Shown: positions 34,228 through 43,025, counted from the first letter of the stretch. The stretch: DNA of 64,000 nucleotides from Sphingopyxis panaciterrae (GCF_011762125.1 NZ_JAASQN010000003.1:1-64000); one strand, 5' to 3'. A program made the numbers and translations. Notes: generated by a model from the sequence alone, not told the origin.

Positions 34228-34878
34228 TCAGCCGGCGCGGCCGCGCTGTTTGGGCCGCGGGTCGGTCCATTTGAACAGCGAATCGGCGACCGTGACGTTG
34301 AACTTCTGATTGGCAAGGTCGATTCGCGTCCGGTTGTTCTGCGAATCGAGCGCGACCCAGCCGCGCAGCCGGACACCGCCGGGCGATGCGCCGTCGCGGA
34401 TGAACACCATCGTGATCGTGCCATATTCGGGGCGCTTGGGATCCTTGACCTCGACGCTCAGCACCCCGTCGTTGCCGGTGGGCAGGACCTTCGCATATTT
34501 GCTGAGGTCGCGGTCGGGGTCGAGCAGCGCGCCGAGCGGCGAATTCTTCACCGGCCAGCGCTGTACCTGCTTCACTTCATAATCGATCATGGTGAGCGAG
34601 CTGCCGTCGCCGACGATCAGCAGCGGCACGCCCTTCTGATATTGGAAACGGATCTTGCCGGGGCGCTTCAGCGTCAGCTTGCCGGTCAGCCGCTGGCCGT
34701 TACGGTCGGTCTGGGTGAAATCGGCGGTCATCGAACTGGTCGATTTGAGATGCGCCTGTACCGATGCGAGCGTGTTCGACGTCTGCGCGATCGCCGGCAC
34801 GCCGAGCGCCAGGCCGGCGGCGGCGACGGGGGCAAGCGTCCAGGCGGCGGCGCGGGTGAGGGGGTTCTTCAAAATCAT
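34228..34878 (-). CDS. lolA: Outer-membrane lipoprotein carrier protein
   Basis: A 216-residue periplasmic carrier that takes lipoproteins from the LolCDE exporter to the outer membrane. A signal peptide ends near VPAIAQT. The LolA fold is indicated by LASVQAHLKSTSSMTADFTQTDRNGQRLTGKLTLKRPGK-type strands, the IRFQYQ strand, LLIVGDGSSLTMIDYEVKQVQRWPV and the C-terminal LDSQNNRTRIDLANQKFNV. Length is normal. It is followed upstream by ftsK on the same strand, the lolA-ftsK neighbourhood being common in bacteria, although a foldback repeat separates them here. Confidence 0.92.
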   Translation of the reverse strand: MILKNPLTRAAAWTLAPVAAAGLALGVPAIAQTSNTLASVQAHLKSTSSMTADFTQTDRNGQRLTGKLTLKRPGKIRFQYQKGVPLLIVGDGSSLTMIDYEVKQVQRWPVKNSPLGALLDPDRDLSKYAKVLPTGNDGVLSVEVKDPKRPEYGTITMVFIRDGASPGGVRLRGWVALDSQNNRTRIDLANQKFNVTVADSLFKWTDPRPKQRGRAG

Positions 34879-34990
34879 CGGGCTCTCTTCGTTGGAAGGG
34901 TGGCCGGTTCATCGCAACCGGGCATTGAACCCGCGCTGAACCTGTCGTTGGACGTTGTTCAAGTCATGAGGACCCGTTTGAGTTCCATTA

Positions 34991-35109
34991 CCGTTTGTCC
35001 TGAGGAGGGGACTGAGCCTGTCGAAGGCCCCGTCTCGAAGGAGCGCCGCTCGCGCCAAGTCCTTCGAGACGCCATTTCGACAAGCTCAATGGCTCCTCAG
35101 GATGAACGG
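34991..35109. repeat. Palindromic intergenic repeat (TCCTGAGGAG type)
   Basis: Outer arms ccgtttgtcctgaggag (34991-35007) and ctcctcaggatgaacgg (35093-35109) are complementary except at two positions. Inner segments also pair (gcctgtcgaagg / cctttcg-type and gtctcgaagga / tccttcgagac). It lies between ftsK and lolA and contains no gene. Confidence 0.8.
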
Positions 35110-35127
35110 CAGTTTGGTATTCCTTGC

Positions 35128-37440
35128 TCACCGCTGCTGCCCATATTGGTCGGTCAGTACGTCGCGGCGGCCGACATGGTTGGGCGGGCTGACCAGCCCT
35201 TCCTCCTCCATCCGCTCGATCAGGCGCGCGGCGCTGTTGTAGCCGATGCGCAGTTGCCGCTGCAGCCAGCTCGTCGAGGCTTTCTGGCTTTCGACGACGA
35301 TCTGGCAGGCCTTGGCGTACATGCGGTCCTCGGCGCTGTCGCCGCCCGCGGGGGCGCCCTCCATCGCGAAGCCGCCATCCTCGGGATCCTCGGTGACGCT
35401 TTCGATATAGTCGGGGCGGCCCTGGCCCTTCCAGTGGTCGGCGACCGCGCGCACCTCGTCATCCGACACGAAGGGGCCGTGGATACGCGTGATCTGCTTG
35501 CCGCCGGGAACGTAGAGCATGTCGCCCTTGCCGAGCAATTGTTCGGCGCCCGCTTCGCCGAGGATGGTGCGGCTGTCGATCTTGCTGGTGACGTTGAAGC
35601 TGATGCGCGTCGGCAGGTTCGCCTTGATGACGCCGGTGATGACGTCGACCGACGGCCGCTGCGTCGCGAGGATCAGGTGGATGCCCGCGGCGCGCGCCTT
35701 TTGCGCGAGCCGCTGGATCAGGAATTCGACTTCCTTGCCCGCGGTCATCATCAGGTCGGCGAGCTCGTCGACGACGACGACGATCTGCGGCAGCGGGCTG
35801 TAATCGAGCGCCTCTTCCTCATAGACCGGCTGGCCGCTGTCGGGATCATAGCCGGTCTGGACCCGGCGCCCCAGCGACTTGCCCTTGGCGAGCGCGCCGC
35901 GGACCTTGTCGTTGTAGCTCGCAAGGTTGCGCACCGACAGCGACGACATCATGCGGTAGCGGTCCTCCATCTGCTCGACCGCCCATTTCAGCGCCCGGAT
36001 CGCCTTCTTGGGCTCGGTCACCACCGGGGCGAGCAGGTGCGGAATATCGTCATAGACGCTGAGCTCCAGCATCTTGGGATCGATCATGATCATCTTCACC
36101 TGGTCGGGACCGAGGCGATAGAGCAACGACAGGATCATCGCGTTGAGCCCGACCGACTTGCCCGAACCCGTGGTACCCGCGATCAGCAGGTGCGGCATCG
36201 GCGCCAGGTCGGCGATCATCGGGTCGCCGCTGATATTCTTGCCGAGGATGATCGGCAGCGCGCCGGTCTGGTCCTGGAACAATGCGCTGCCGATGATTTC
36301 GTGCAGCACCACCGATTCGCGATTGGCGTTGGGCAATTCGATGCCGATGACGGTGCGCCCCGGGATCGGTGCGATGCGCGCCGACAGCGCCGACATGTTG
36401 CGCGCGATATCGTCGGCCAGGTTCGACACGCGGCTCGCCTTCGTACCCGGCGCGGGTTCGAGTTCGTACATGGTGACGACGGGGCCGGGGCGGACCGCGG
36501 TGACGACGCCCTTGACCTGAAAATCCTCGAGCACCGATTCGAGCAGGCGTGCGTTGCGTTCCAGCCCCGCCTTGTCGATCTGCCCGGTCGGCCCCGGCGG
36601 CGGCGGCGCGAGCAGGTCGATCGATGGCAGCTGATAGTTGGTGAACAGCTCGGTCTGCGGCTTCGGGCGCGGTTTCGAGGGCACCGAGCGCTGCGCGGGA
36701 TCGGCGATTTCGGGCGGCGCGCGGTCGCTCGGTTCGGCCACCGCGCGCGGCTTGACGACGCGCTCGATCAGGCCCGGCGCCTTCGCCTCGTCGTCGGCGA
36801 CCCTGGCGGGCGGCGCGACGCGGCTGCTCTCGGCGGCGGGCAGCTTGAAACGCGACGCCCAGCCCTTTTCAAGCCGCAGCGCGCGATAGGCGAACCACAG
36901 GCCGATCCCGACCAGGAGGATAATTGTCCCGAACCGGATCAGCGCCGCGGCGGGATCGCCCGCGCGTTCGAACAGCGGATCGACCGCGCTGCCGACGATC
37001 AGCGCGATGATCCCGCCCCAGCCCGCCGGCAGCGGCGCGCTGCTGTCGGGCGCCCATAGTTGCAGCCCGAGCCCGACGAGCAGGATCGCGGCGAAAGCGA
37101 AGGCGAGCTGGCGTTTCCACCACGGCTGCGGCGTCATCGCCCACAGCCGCCACGCGATGATGCCGAGCAGCGGCAGCAGCAGGACGATCGCACCGCCGCC
37201 GACGAACAGCATCAGGTCGGCGAACCACGCGCCCGCGCCGCCCATCCAGTTCGACGGATTGCCGCCGGCGGCGGTGTGGATCGCCGCGTCGGTGTCGTCG
37301 TAGGTGATCAGCGCGAGCGTCAGGAACAGCGTGAACAGGCCCAGCGCGACGGCCGCGGCGATCACCAGCGATCGCGCGATGCTCGCCCGGAAAACGGTGC
37401 GCCAGTCGGCCTTTGCGGTGATGGCCCTGCGGCTTGCCAT
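35128..37440 (-). CDS. ftsK: DNA translocase FtsK
   Basis: A 770-residue FtsK/SpoIIIE translocase that pumps chromosome termini through the division septum. Four hydrophobic segments lie in the first 200 residues, followed by a Pro/Arg-rich linker. The motor has Walker A GTTGSGKSVGLN (Lys428) and Walker B IVVVVDELADLMM. The C-terminal gamma winged helix (TSWLQRQLRIGYNSAARLIERMEEEGLV) reads KOPS sites. I choose the start MASRRAITAKADW at 37440; the 32 residues upstream lack family character. Length is at the short end for FtsK because the linker is short. Confidence 0.96.
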   Translation of the reverse strand: MASRRAITAKADWRTVFRASIARSLVIAAAVALGLFTLFLTLALITYDDTDAAIHTAAGGNPSNWMGGAGAWFADLMLFVGGGAIVLLLPLLGIIAWRLWAMTPQPWWKRQLAFAFAAILLVGLGLQLWAPDSSAPLPAGWGGIIALIVGSAVDPLFERAGDPAAALIRFGTIILLVGIGLWFAYRALRLEKGWASRFKLPAAESSRVAPPARVADDEAKAPGLIERVVKPRAVAEPSDRAPPEIADPAQRSVPSKPRPKPQTELFTNYQLPSIDLLAPPPPGPTGQIDKAGLERNARLLESVLEDFQVKGVVTAVRPGPVVTMYELEPAPGTKASRVSNLADDIARNMSALSARIAPIPGRTVIGIELPNANRESVVLHEIIGSALFQDQTGALPIILGKNISGDPMIADLAPMPHLLIAGTTGSGKSVGLNAMILSLLYRLGPDQVKMIMIDPKMLELSVYDDIPHLLAPVVTEPKKAIRALKWAVEQMEDRYRMMSSLSVRNLASYNDKVRGALAKGKSLGRRVQTGYDPDSGQPVYEEEALDYSPLPQIVVVVDELADLMMTAGKEVEFLIQRLAQKARAAGIHLILATQRPSVDVITGVIKANLPTRISFNVTSKIDSRTILGEAGAEQLLGKGDMLYVPGGKQITRIHGPFVSDDEVRAVADHWKGQGRPDYIESVTEDPEDGGFAMEGAPAGGDSAEDRMYAKACQIVVESQKASTSWLQRQLRIGYNSAARLIERMEEEGLVSPPNHVGRRDVLTDQYGQQR

Positions 37441-37739
37441 GCTGTATTCGGGTCCCTGTCGGTTAACTGCGGCGATATGCGCATGGGGCGGACTCGCCGT
37501 CAAGCGCGCCCCGGCGGCGCGCTGCCATGCGTCCAATTATTCCAAAGGTCACAAAGGTCACACTACATCCCCCCTTTGTTCGTCCACCACCGCGGTTCGG
37601 CACCGGGGAGGGGGACAGGGAGCGGATGGCCGGACGAAGCATCGAATGACGCTATGCCGCGCCGATAATGTAGGACAGCGTTTTTTTAAGGGTTGATAAA
37701 GGCTTTGGGGTGGGAAGTGGACGTAGCTTTCTACAGCTT
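37441..37739. other. Intergenic region with tandem 9-bp direct repeat
   Basis: The gap between ftsK and the UbiH-type gene is 506 bp. Its first 300 bp hold a perfect tandem repeat aaaggtcacaaaggtcac (37544-37561), a C-rich tract and no convincing gene; the rest is a REP-like repeat. The ftsK promoter should lie near 37450-37550, so the direct repeat could be a regulator site, but it could equally be another dispersed repeat. Confidence 0.5.
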
Positions 37740-37832
37740 CGTCATCCCGGGCTTGACCCGGGATCCCGTTTTTTTGAGGGCACCGGCGGTTTTCGAGGTC
37801 AAGCGGGACCCCGGATCAAGTCCGGGGTGACG
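37740..37832 (+). repeat. REP-like composite palindrome, copy 6
   Basis: Same orientation as the copies at 3376, 6947 and 34057, with cgtcatcccgggcttgaccc and ggatcaagtccggggtgacg arms. The extended flanks (ctttggggtggg before; ggcagcaaccgg after) are also present. Confidence 0.85.
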
Positions 37833-37946
37833 ATGAAAGGAAGGGCAGCAACCGGTCGTTTTCAGCCATTCACCCCCCGCATCACGTCCGGGGCAAGGAT
37901 GGGGAAATTCTTCCCTTCGATCGGAAAAATGTTCTAGGGCGATGCG

Positions 37947-39188
37947 ATGAACGAGATGCTGCGCAGCGATGTCCTGATCTCCGGCGGCGGGCTGGTCGGC
38001 CAGACGCTGGCCCTCGCCCTCGCCCACCATGGTTTGTCGAGTCAGATCGTCGATCCCGCCGACCCGGCCCTGACGATCGCGCCCGGATTCGACGGCCGCG
38101 CCTCGGCGATCGCGAGCGCGACATGGCAGATGTTCGAGGTGCTGGGGATTGCGGACCGGCTTGCGGGCCATGGCTGCCCGATCCGCGCGATCAAGGTCGG
38201 CGACGGCGTGCCGGGGCAGGGCCGCGGCGGCGAGCTCGACTTCGTCACCGCCGAGGATAGCGCCCCGCTCGGCACGATGATCGAGAATCGCCGCCTGCGG
38301 CTGGCGCTCGCGGCGGCGCTCGCCGATGCGCCGCTGGTGCGGCTCCATATGCCGGCGCGCGTCGCCGATCGCACGGTCGACGCGCATGGTTTCACGCTGA
38401 CGCTTGCCGACGGCACCCGGCTCGCGGCGCCGCTGCTGATCGTCGCCGAAGGGCGCCGGTCGCCGACGCGCGACGCGGCGGGGTTCAGCATCGCGAACTG
38501 GTCCTATCATCATCATGCGATGATCGGCGCGGTCGCGCATGAGAGGCCGCACGGCCAGGTCGCGCACGAGATTTTCTACCCCGCCGGCCCCTTCGCGCTG
38601 CTGCCGCTCGTCGACGACGAGCAGGGCCGGCATCGCTCTGCCTTCGTGTGGACGGTGTCGGAAAAGGATGGGCCGGGGTTCGCCAAGCTCGGCGACCGCG
38701 GTTTCACCGCCGAACTGGAAAAGCGCGCGGGCGGGCTGCTCGGCGCGATGGAACTGGTCGCGCCGCGGATGACCTACCCGCTCGGCTTCCACCACGCCGC
38801 TTCGATCGTGGCCGACCGGCTGGTGCTCGTCGGCGATGCCGCGCACGGCATCCATCCGATTGCGGGTCAGGGGCTCAACCTTGGCCTCCGCGATGTCGCG
38901 GCGCTGACCGAGGTGCTGGTCGAGGGCATGCGCGTCGGGCTCGACCTTGGCGATACGGCGCTGCTCGCGCGCTACCAGCGCTGGCGCGGGCTCGACAGCC
39001 TGATGGTCAGCCTGGCGACCGACGGGCTGACGCGATTGTTCGGCATTCCGGGGCGCACCGCTTCGGCGGTCCGCCGGGCGGGGCTGGGCGCGGTCCAGCG
39101 GTTGCCGCTGCTCAAGCGTTTCTTCATGGAGGAAGCGCGCGGCGAGGCGGGCGACCTGCCGCGCCTGCTCACCGGCGCCGAAATCTGA
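37947..39188 (+). CDS. UbiH/UbiF/VisC family FAD-dependent hydroxylase (ubiquinone biosynthesis)
   Basis: A 413-residue class A flavin monooxygenase. The FAD-binding GGGLVGQTLALALAHHG is at residues 13-29, and the second flavin motif LVGDAAHGIHPIAGQGLNLGLRDVAAL at about 295-320 is the UbiH-family signature. These enzymes hydroxylate the ubiquinone ring; which carbon (C4, C5 or C6) cannot be told from the sequence alone. A segment of His codons (WSYHHHAMIG) is unremarkable. AGGG precedes the ATG. The gene stands alone. Confidence 0.92.
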   Translation: MNEMLRSDVLISGGGLVGQTLALALAHHGLSSQIVDPADPALTIAPGFDGRASAIASATWQMFEVLGIADRLAGHGCPIRAIKVGDGVPGQGRGGELDFVTAEDSAPLGTMIENRRLRLALAAALADAPLVRLHMPARVADRTVDAHGFTLTLADGTRLAAPLLIVAEGRRSPTRDAAGFSIANWSYHHHAMIGAVAHERPHGQVAHEIFYPAGPFALLPLVDDEQGRHRSAFVWTVSEKDGPGFAKLGDRGFTAELEKRAGGLLGAMELVAPRMTYPLGFHHAASIVADRLVLVGDAAHGIHPIAGQGLNLGLRDVAALTEVLVEGMRVGLDLGDTALLARYQRWRGLDSLMVSLATDGLTRLFGIPGRTASAVRRAGLGAVQRLPLLKRFFMEEARGEAGDLPRLLTGAEI

Positions 39189-39284
39189 GTATTATTGCTT
39201 AGGCGGCCGGCATGCTGCCGCTAACCACGACGCCCTAATCTCCTCCTTGCGGCCATTTCGCCGCGCGGGTCGGGGGAAATGGCC

Positions 39285-39953
39285 ATGTCGGAAAAGAGCG
39301 ACGCGCTCGAAGGCGCGGTGATGGCATTGATCGAAGCGCGCACGGCGCTCGATACCGCGCCGGGCGCGCGGACGCGGGCGGCGGCCGATCGCGCGTTCGT
39401 CCGGCTTGCCGCGCTGCTCGCGCCGCGGGTGCGCTATTTCACGCGGGCTTATGGTTTGTCGGACGTCGCCGAGGATGCGGGGCAGGTGTGCGCCATCGCG
39501 ATCCACCGCGCCGCCGAACATTATGACCCCGACCGCGCGCGCTTCACGACCTATGTCAATTGGCAGCTGCGCGCCGAATTGCAGGCGCTGCGCCTGCGCC
39601 TTCATGGTGACCAGCGCTGTGCGGGGCGCCGGCAGGTGCGGGCGACGCCGTCGCTCGACGCGATGGTCGAGGCGGGCGCCGATGCCTGGCTCGCCGATCC
39701 GGCGGCGCTGGACGCGGCCGAACGGCGCGCGGCCGACAGGCTTGCGGGGCAGGTCGCTGATCGCTTGGCCGCGGACTGGGCCGCGCGGCGCGGCGCGCGG
39801 GGCGATGCGCAACGGCTTGCCGCCGAACAGGACCTTGTCCGTCATCAGCTGATCGTGATCGATGCCGCCGAGCGGCTTCGCGAAAGCGACCGTCATATCG
39901 TGCGTCGCGCGCTGGCGGACATCATCCGGCACACCGGCGGCAAGCCGCATTAA
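39285..39953 (+). CDS. Sigma-70-like protein (RpoH-like region 2) lacking an evident region 4.2
   Basis: A 222-residue protein whose residues 30-110 resemble sigma-70 region 2 (FVRLAALLAPRVRYFTRAYGLSDVAEDAGQVCAIAIHRAAEHYDPDRARFTTYVNWQLRAELQ-like). The C-terminus LRESDRHIVRRALADI resembles region 4.1 of RpoH, but the protein stops before the helix-turn-helix that reads the -35 element. A palindromic repeat begins 43 bp after the stop. The ATG at 39285 is 8 nt from GGGGGA. It may be a truncated or specialised heat-shock-type sigma factor. Function is uncertain. Confidence 0.65.
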   Translation: MSEKSDALEGAVMALIEARTALDTAPGARTRAAADRAFVRLAALLAPRVRYFTRAYGLSDVAEDAGQVCAIAIHRAAEHYDPDRARFTTYVNWQLRAELQALRLRLHGDQRCAGRRQVRATPSLDAMVEAGADAWLADPAALDAAERRAADRLAGQVADRLAADWAARRGARGDAQRLAAEQDLVRHQLIVIDAAERLRESDRHIVRRALADIIRHTGGKPH

Positions 39954-39995
39954 GGTCAGTGGGATTCCATTTCCGTCACGCCCGCAGGCTCTGCG

Positions 39996-40094
39996 CCCCT
40001 GCGAAGGCAGGGGCCCATCTCCCGCCGTGGCGAAATCCGGTGAACGGTTCGGGAAGACGACAGCATGGGAGATGGACCCCTGCCTTCGCAGGGG
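39996..40094. repeat. Palindromic repeat (CCCCTGCGAAGGCAGGGG type)
   Basis: The left arm cccctgcgaaggcaggggcc plus catctccc (39996-40023) is matched by the right arm gggagatgg plus acccctgccttcgcagggg (40067-40094). Each arm itself folds into a hairpin. It fills most of the 213-bp gap between the sigma-like gene and the LON-domain gene, which converge. Confidence 0.85.
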
Positions 40095-40166
40095 TACGGG
40101 CAAGGTAGTGCCGAATAATAGCTCAATCCCTACAGGTCTTAGATTATGCGATACGGCGCCAGCAAA

Positions 40167-40817
40167 TCATTGCAGCGTCACGCGCCCGTCGTCGCCGTCG
40201 AAACGGCCGAAGAATTGCATCATCTGGACGACCAGTTCGGCGCGGGCGTCGATCGGCGTCGCTTCGAGCAGCGCCTGTTTCGCCGCGGCGTCGAACGGCG
40301 CGACCTGCGCGATGCCGTTGACGAGCGTCGCATCGTCGAGCTTTCCGACCGACTCCCAGTCGACGACATAACCCTGTCGCTGGGCAAAGCGCTTCGCTTC
40401 GCGCTCGAGACTGGCGCGTTCGATGCTCGCGAGGACGGCGCCCTCTTCCGCCTCGGTCTCGATTTCGGCTTCGACCTGGCGGAACGGCGTGGTGACGTCG
40501 AGTTCGCGGCGGACGCGGAAGCGCGCGACGCCCTCGAGCACCAGATTGAACCGCCCTTCGTCGAGGGCCTCGACGTCGATGATGCGTCCGACGCAGCCGA
40601 TGTCGTAGAGCGCGGGTGGCTCGCGATGCTCCTCGCCGGGAAGCTGGCGTGGCTGGATCATCCCGATCTGCCGGTCGCGCGCGAGCACTTCCTGCACCAT
40701 CGCCGAATAGCGCGGTTCAAAGATGTGGAGCGGCAGGTGCAACCCAGGAAACAGCACCGCGCCGGGGAGCGGAAAGATCGCGATCCGCTGGATGGTCAGG
40801 GGCGCGGCCTCCGCCAC
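40167..40817 (-). CDS. LON peptidase substrate-binding (N-terminal) domain protein
   Basis: A 216-residue stand-alone LON substrate-binding domain without ATPase or protease. The hallmark IAIFPLPGAVLFPGLHLPLHIFEPRYSAMV is at residues 12-41, and GCVGRIIDVEALDEGRFNLVLEGVARFRV follows. The start is GTG; its ribosome site GGGGGAG lies 8 nt upstream inside the inverted repeat that fills the gap to the trx-like gene. That arrangement could restrict its translation. Function of such proteins is unknown; a proteostasis role is inferred. Confidence 0.9.
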   Translation of the reverse strand: MAEAAPLTIQRIAIFPLPGAVLFPGLHLPLHIFEPRYSAMVQEVLARDRQIGMIQPRQLPGEEHREPPALYDIGCVGRIIDVEALDEGRFNLVLEGVARFRVRRELDVTTPFRQVEAEIETEAEEGAVLASIERASLEREAKRFAQRQGYVVDWESVGKLDDATLVNGIAQVAPFDAAAKQALLEATPIDARAELVVQMMQFFGRFDGDDGRVTLQ

Positions 40818-41096
40818 GGGTCAGTCTCCCCCAATTACGCGTTCGAGGCGTCGAAATGGCGAAGATATCGGCTTCGCGTGGCCGCCGCGGCTAGTGGTTC
40901 TAGCCGCAAGGCCGCGCGGAGACGAGATCGAAGCCATTTCGACGTCCCCCCATTTTAACGGAGGGAGGGATTTGACCGATTTTGTCCATGGCTGCGTCAG
41001 TGAGCCTTGGAATATACTCATATGCCTGCGCCTCACTTCCTTGCCCTGAACAAAATCGCTTCAAACCTCGAACGCGTAATTGGGGGAGACTGACCC
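40818..41096. repeat. 279-bp foldback element with perfect 31-bp terminal inverted repeats
   Basis: Positions 40818-40848 (gggtcagtctcccccaatta...) are the exact reverse complement of 41066-41096. Two inner foldbacks lie between: gtcgaaatggc/gccatttcgac with a core gcggctag/ctagccgc, and cgattttgt/acaaaatcg. The element starts at the base after the trx-like stop and ends at the base before the LON-gene GTG. It resembles a MITE, but no target-site duplication is seen. If transcribed, it would form a long hairpin burying the LON ribosome site. Confidence 0.85.
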
Positions 41097-42014
41097 TTAG
41101 CCGAACAGGATCAGCGACAGGCGGCGGCGCTGCGCGGCGACCCACGGGTCTTCGAGGCCGACGGCTTCGAACAGCGACAGCAATTTGGCGCGCGCCGCAT
41201 CCTCGTTCCATTCGCGGTCAGCGGCAACGATATGCAGCAGATTGTCGGCGGCGGCGTCGCGCTGGCCGGCGCCGATCTGCGCCGCGGCGAGATCGAAGCG
41301 CGCCTGATGGTCCTGCGGGCTGGCGGCGACCACGGCTTCGAACGCGGCCAGCTCACCCGCGGCGGGCGCATCGGCGGCCAGTGCGAGCGCACTTTTCGCC
41401 TGCGCGATCGCGGCGTCCCCGGCAATCTCGGCGGGCACCGCAGCGAGCGCGGCCTGTGCGGCGTCCAGATCGCCGGCGAGCAGCAGAGCGCGAATCAGCC
41501 CGCCATGCGCGGCGGCATTGTCGGGCGCCATGTCGAGGATCTGGCCAAAGATGCTCGCGGCGCGCGCGCCGTCACCCTCGGCCAAAACGCCTTCGCCCAT
41601 TTCGACCAGCGGGGCGATCTCGACCGCCAGATTCTTTGCGGCGCTGTCGACGGGAAGCTGCGCGAGCAACTGGTCGAGCATGGCTTTCAGCTGGCTTTCG
41701 GTCCGCGCATTGGTCAGGTTCGCGACCGGCTGGCCCTGGAAGATTGCATAGACGGTCGGGATCGACTGGACCTGAAACTGGCTGGCGATGAAGGGATTCG
41801 CGTCGACGTCGACCTTCGCGAGCACGACGCCCTTGTCGGCATAATCGGCGGCGACTTTTTCCAGCGTCGGGGCGAGCTGCTTGCACGGGCCGCACCATTC
41901 GGCCCAGAAATCGAGGATGACGAGGCTGGTCATCGACGGTTCGACGACGTCGCGGCGGAACGCTTCGACGGCTTCCTTCTCTTGGCTGTTGAGACCCAGG
42001 GTGGCCACGGACAA
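41097..42014 (-). CDS. CnoX/YbbN-like thioredoxin with TPR domain
   Basis: A 305-residue co-chaperone. Residues 14-115 form a thioredoxin domain with an intact WCGPCK active site (Cys41, Cys44), whereas E. coli CnoX has lost the redox pair. The C-terminal 190 residues are TPR-like helices (AASIFGQILDMAPDNAAAHGGLIRALLLAGDLDAAQAAL and similar). CnoX-type proteins hold clients and pass them to GroEL or DnaK. The LON-domain gene follows on the same strand after the 279-bp foldback element, so the two may form an operon. Confidence 0.92.
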   Translation of the reverse strand: MSVATLGLNSQEKEAVEAFRRDVVEPSMTSLVILDFWAEWCGPCKQLAPTLEKVAADYADKGVVLAKVDVDANPFIASQFQVQSIPTVYAIFQGQPVANLTNARTESQLKAMLDQLLAQLPVDSAAKNLAVEIAPLVEMGEGVLAEGDGARAASIFGQILDMAPDNAAAHGGLIRALLLAGDLDAAQAALAAVPAEIAGDAAIAQAKSALALAADAPAAGELAAFEAVVAASPQDHQARFDLAAAQIGAGQRDAAADNLLHIVAADREWNEDAARAKLLSLFEAVGLEDPWVAAQRRRLSLILFG

Positions 42015-42214
42015 ATGCTCCTTGATGATCTGCTTGCGCCGTATCCGCGTTGGCGGGCAGGGCGCTTTCCCCGCTTATGTGGGATTTGCGGACAATATGC
42101 CAACCCTTCGGCCCGATGATTCAGGAAAAGCGTCAAGGGGGCTTGCCGACTCCAAAAGCCGGTGCTAATCGCCCGCCTCACCCGCTGGCACCCACCCGGT
42201 CGCCAGCCGCCAGA

Positions 42215-42289
42215 GCGGGCGTAGCTCAGGGGTAGAGCACAACCTTGCCAAGGTTGGGGTCGAGGGTTCGAATCCCTTCGCCCGCTCCA
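42215..42289 (+). tRNA. tRNA-Gly (GCC)
   Basis: The acceptor stem gcgggcg pairs with cgcccgc. The D arm is gctcaggggtagagc, the anticodon stem-loop aaccttgccaaggtt gives anticodon GCC, and the T arm is gagggttcgaatccctt. The 3' CCA is encoded (42287-42289). Confidence 0.97.
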
Positions 42290-42464
42290 GATTTTCAAAA
42301 TCGACGGGAAATTGCGACACGCCGTCCTCGCGAGGATTTCGTGCGCGGGTAGTTCCCGCAAACCCGTACAATTCTCGGGAAATGATCGACCTGACTGCTA
42401 CACAAATTGCTTTGCCGGGCTTTTTTGCCGGGCGTGTGGCCGTCAACGGGACGGGCTTCGCCGA

Positions 42465-43025
42465 TCAGCGGCGCCGGGCGTTCCATGCGCGCACCGCCGC
42501 CAGCGTCTTCTCGATATGCGCCTGCGGCTTGTTGTCGGTGTAGCTCAGCAGGATTGTCCCGTCCGGGGCGATGACGAACGAGGTGCGGTTGGAGATCATC
42601 GCCTGGTTGGGGCCGCGGATGGCAGTGTCATATTGCGCCGCGACCTTGGCGCCCGGATCGGCGGCGACGGCGAATTTGTCGCGGCATTCGGACCTGGAAA
42701 ATTCGGCGACGCGATCGATGTTGCCCGCGGTCACGCCGACGACGCGGGCACCCAGCTGGTTGAAGCGGCTGTTCGCCTCGGCAAACAGATGGGCCTCCAT
42801 CGTGCAGCCGGGGGTGAAGGCGGCCGGAAAGAAGTAGAGCACGACCGGCCCGTTCCGCAGCGTCTGCTTCAAGGACAGGCTGAAGGGCTTGCCGCCCTGC
42901 GCCGCGTTCAGCGTGAAATCGGGTGCTTTCGTACCCTGCTGGAGCGCCGCGATGCCCTGTGCCGGCATGACGGCGAGCGACAGGCCGAGGCTAAGCGACA
43001 GCGCAATCTTCGTCAGCGTCTTCAT
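42465..43025 (-). CDS. Exported peroxiredoxin (AhpC/TSA, BCP-like)
   Basis: A 186-residue thiol peroxidase. A signal peptide (KIALSLSLGLSLAVMPAQGIAA) indicates export to the periplasm, unusual for the mostly cytosolic BCP group. The peroxidatic cysteine is Cys74 in FFPAAFTPGCTMEAHLF. A further cysteine in FSRSECRDKF may resolve the sulfenate. VVLYFFP and TSFVIAPDGTILLSYTD are typical thioredoxin-fold strands. The gene is divergent from the YCII gene. Confidence 0.92.
   Translation of the reverse strand: MKTLTKIALSLSLGLSLAVMPAQGIAALQQGTKAPDFTLNAAQGGKPFSLSLKQTLRNGPVVLYFFPAAFTPGCTMEAHLFAEANSRFNQLGARVVGVTAGNIDRVAEFSRSECRDKFAVAADPGAKVAAQYDTAIRGPNQAMISNRTSFVIAPDGTILLSYTDNKPQAHIEKTLAAVRAWNARRR

Noticed and set aside
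40818..41096. An active transposon or IS at the 31-bp inverted repeat
   Set aside because: There is no transposase frame and no target-site duplication, so only a MITE-like or regulatory foldback is supported.
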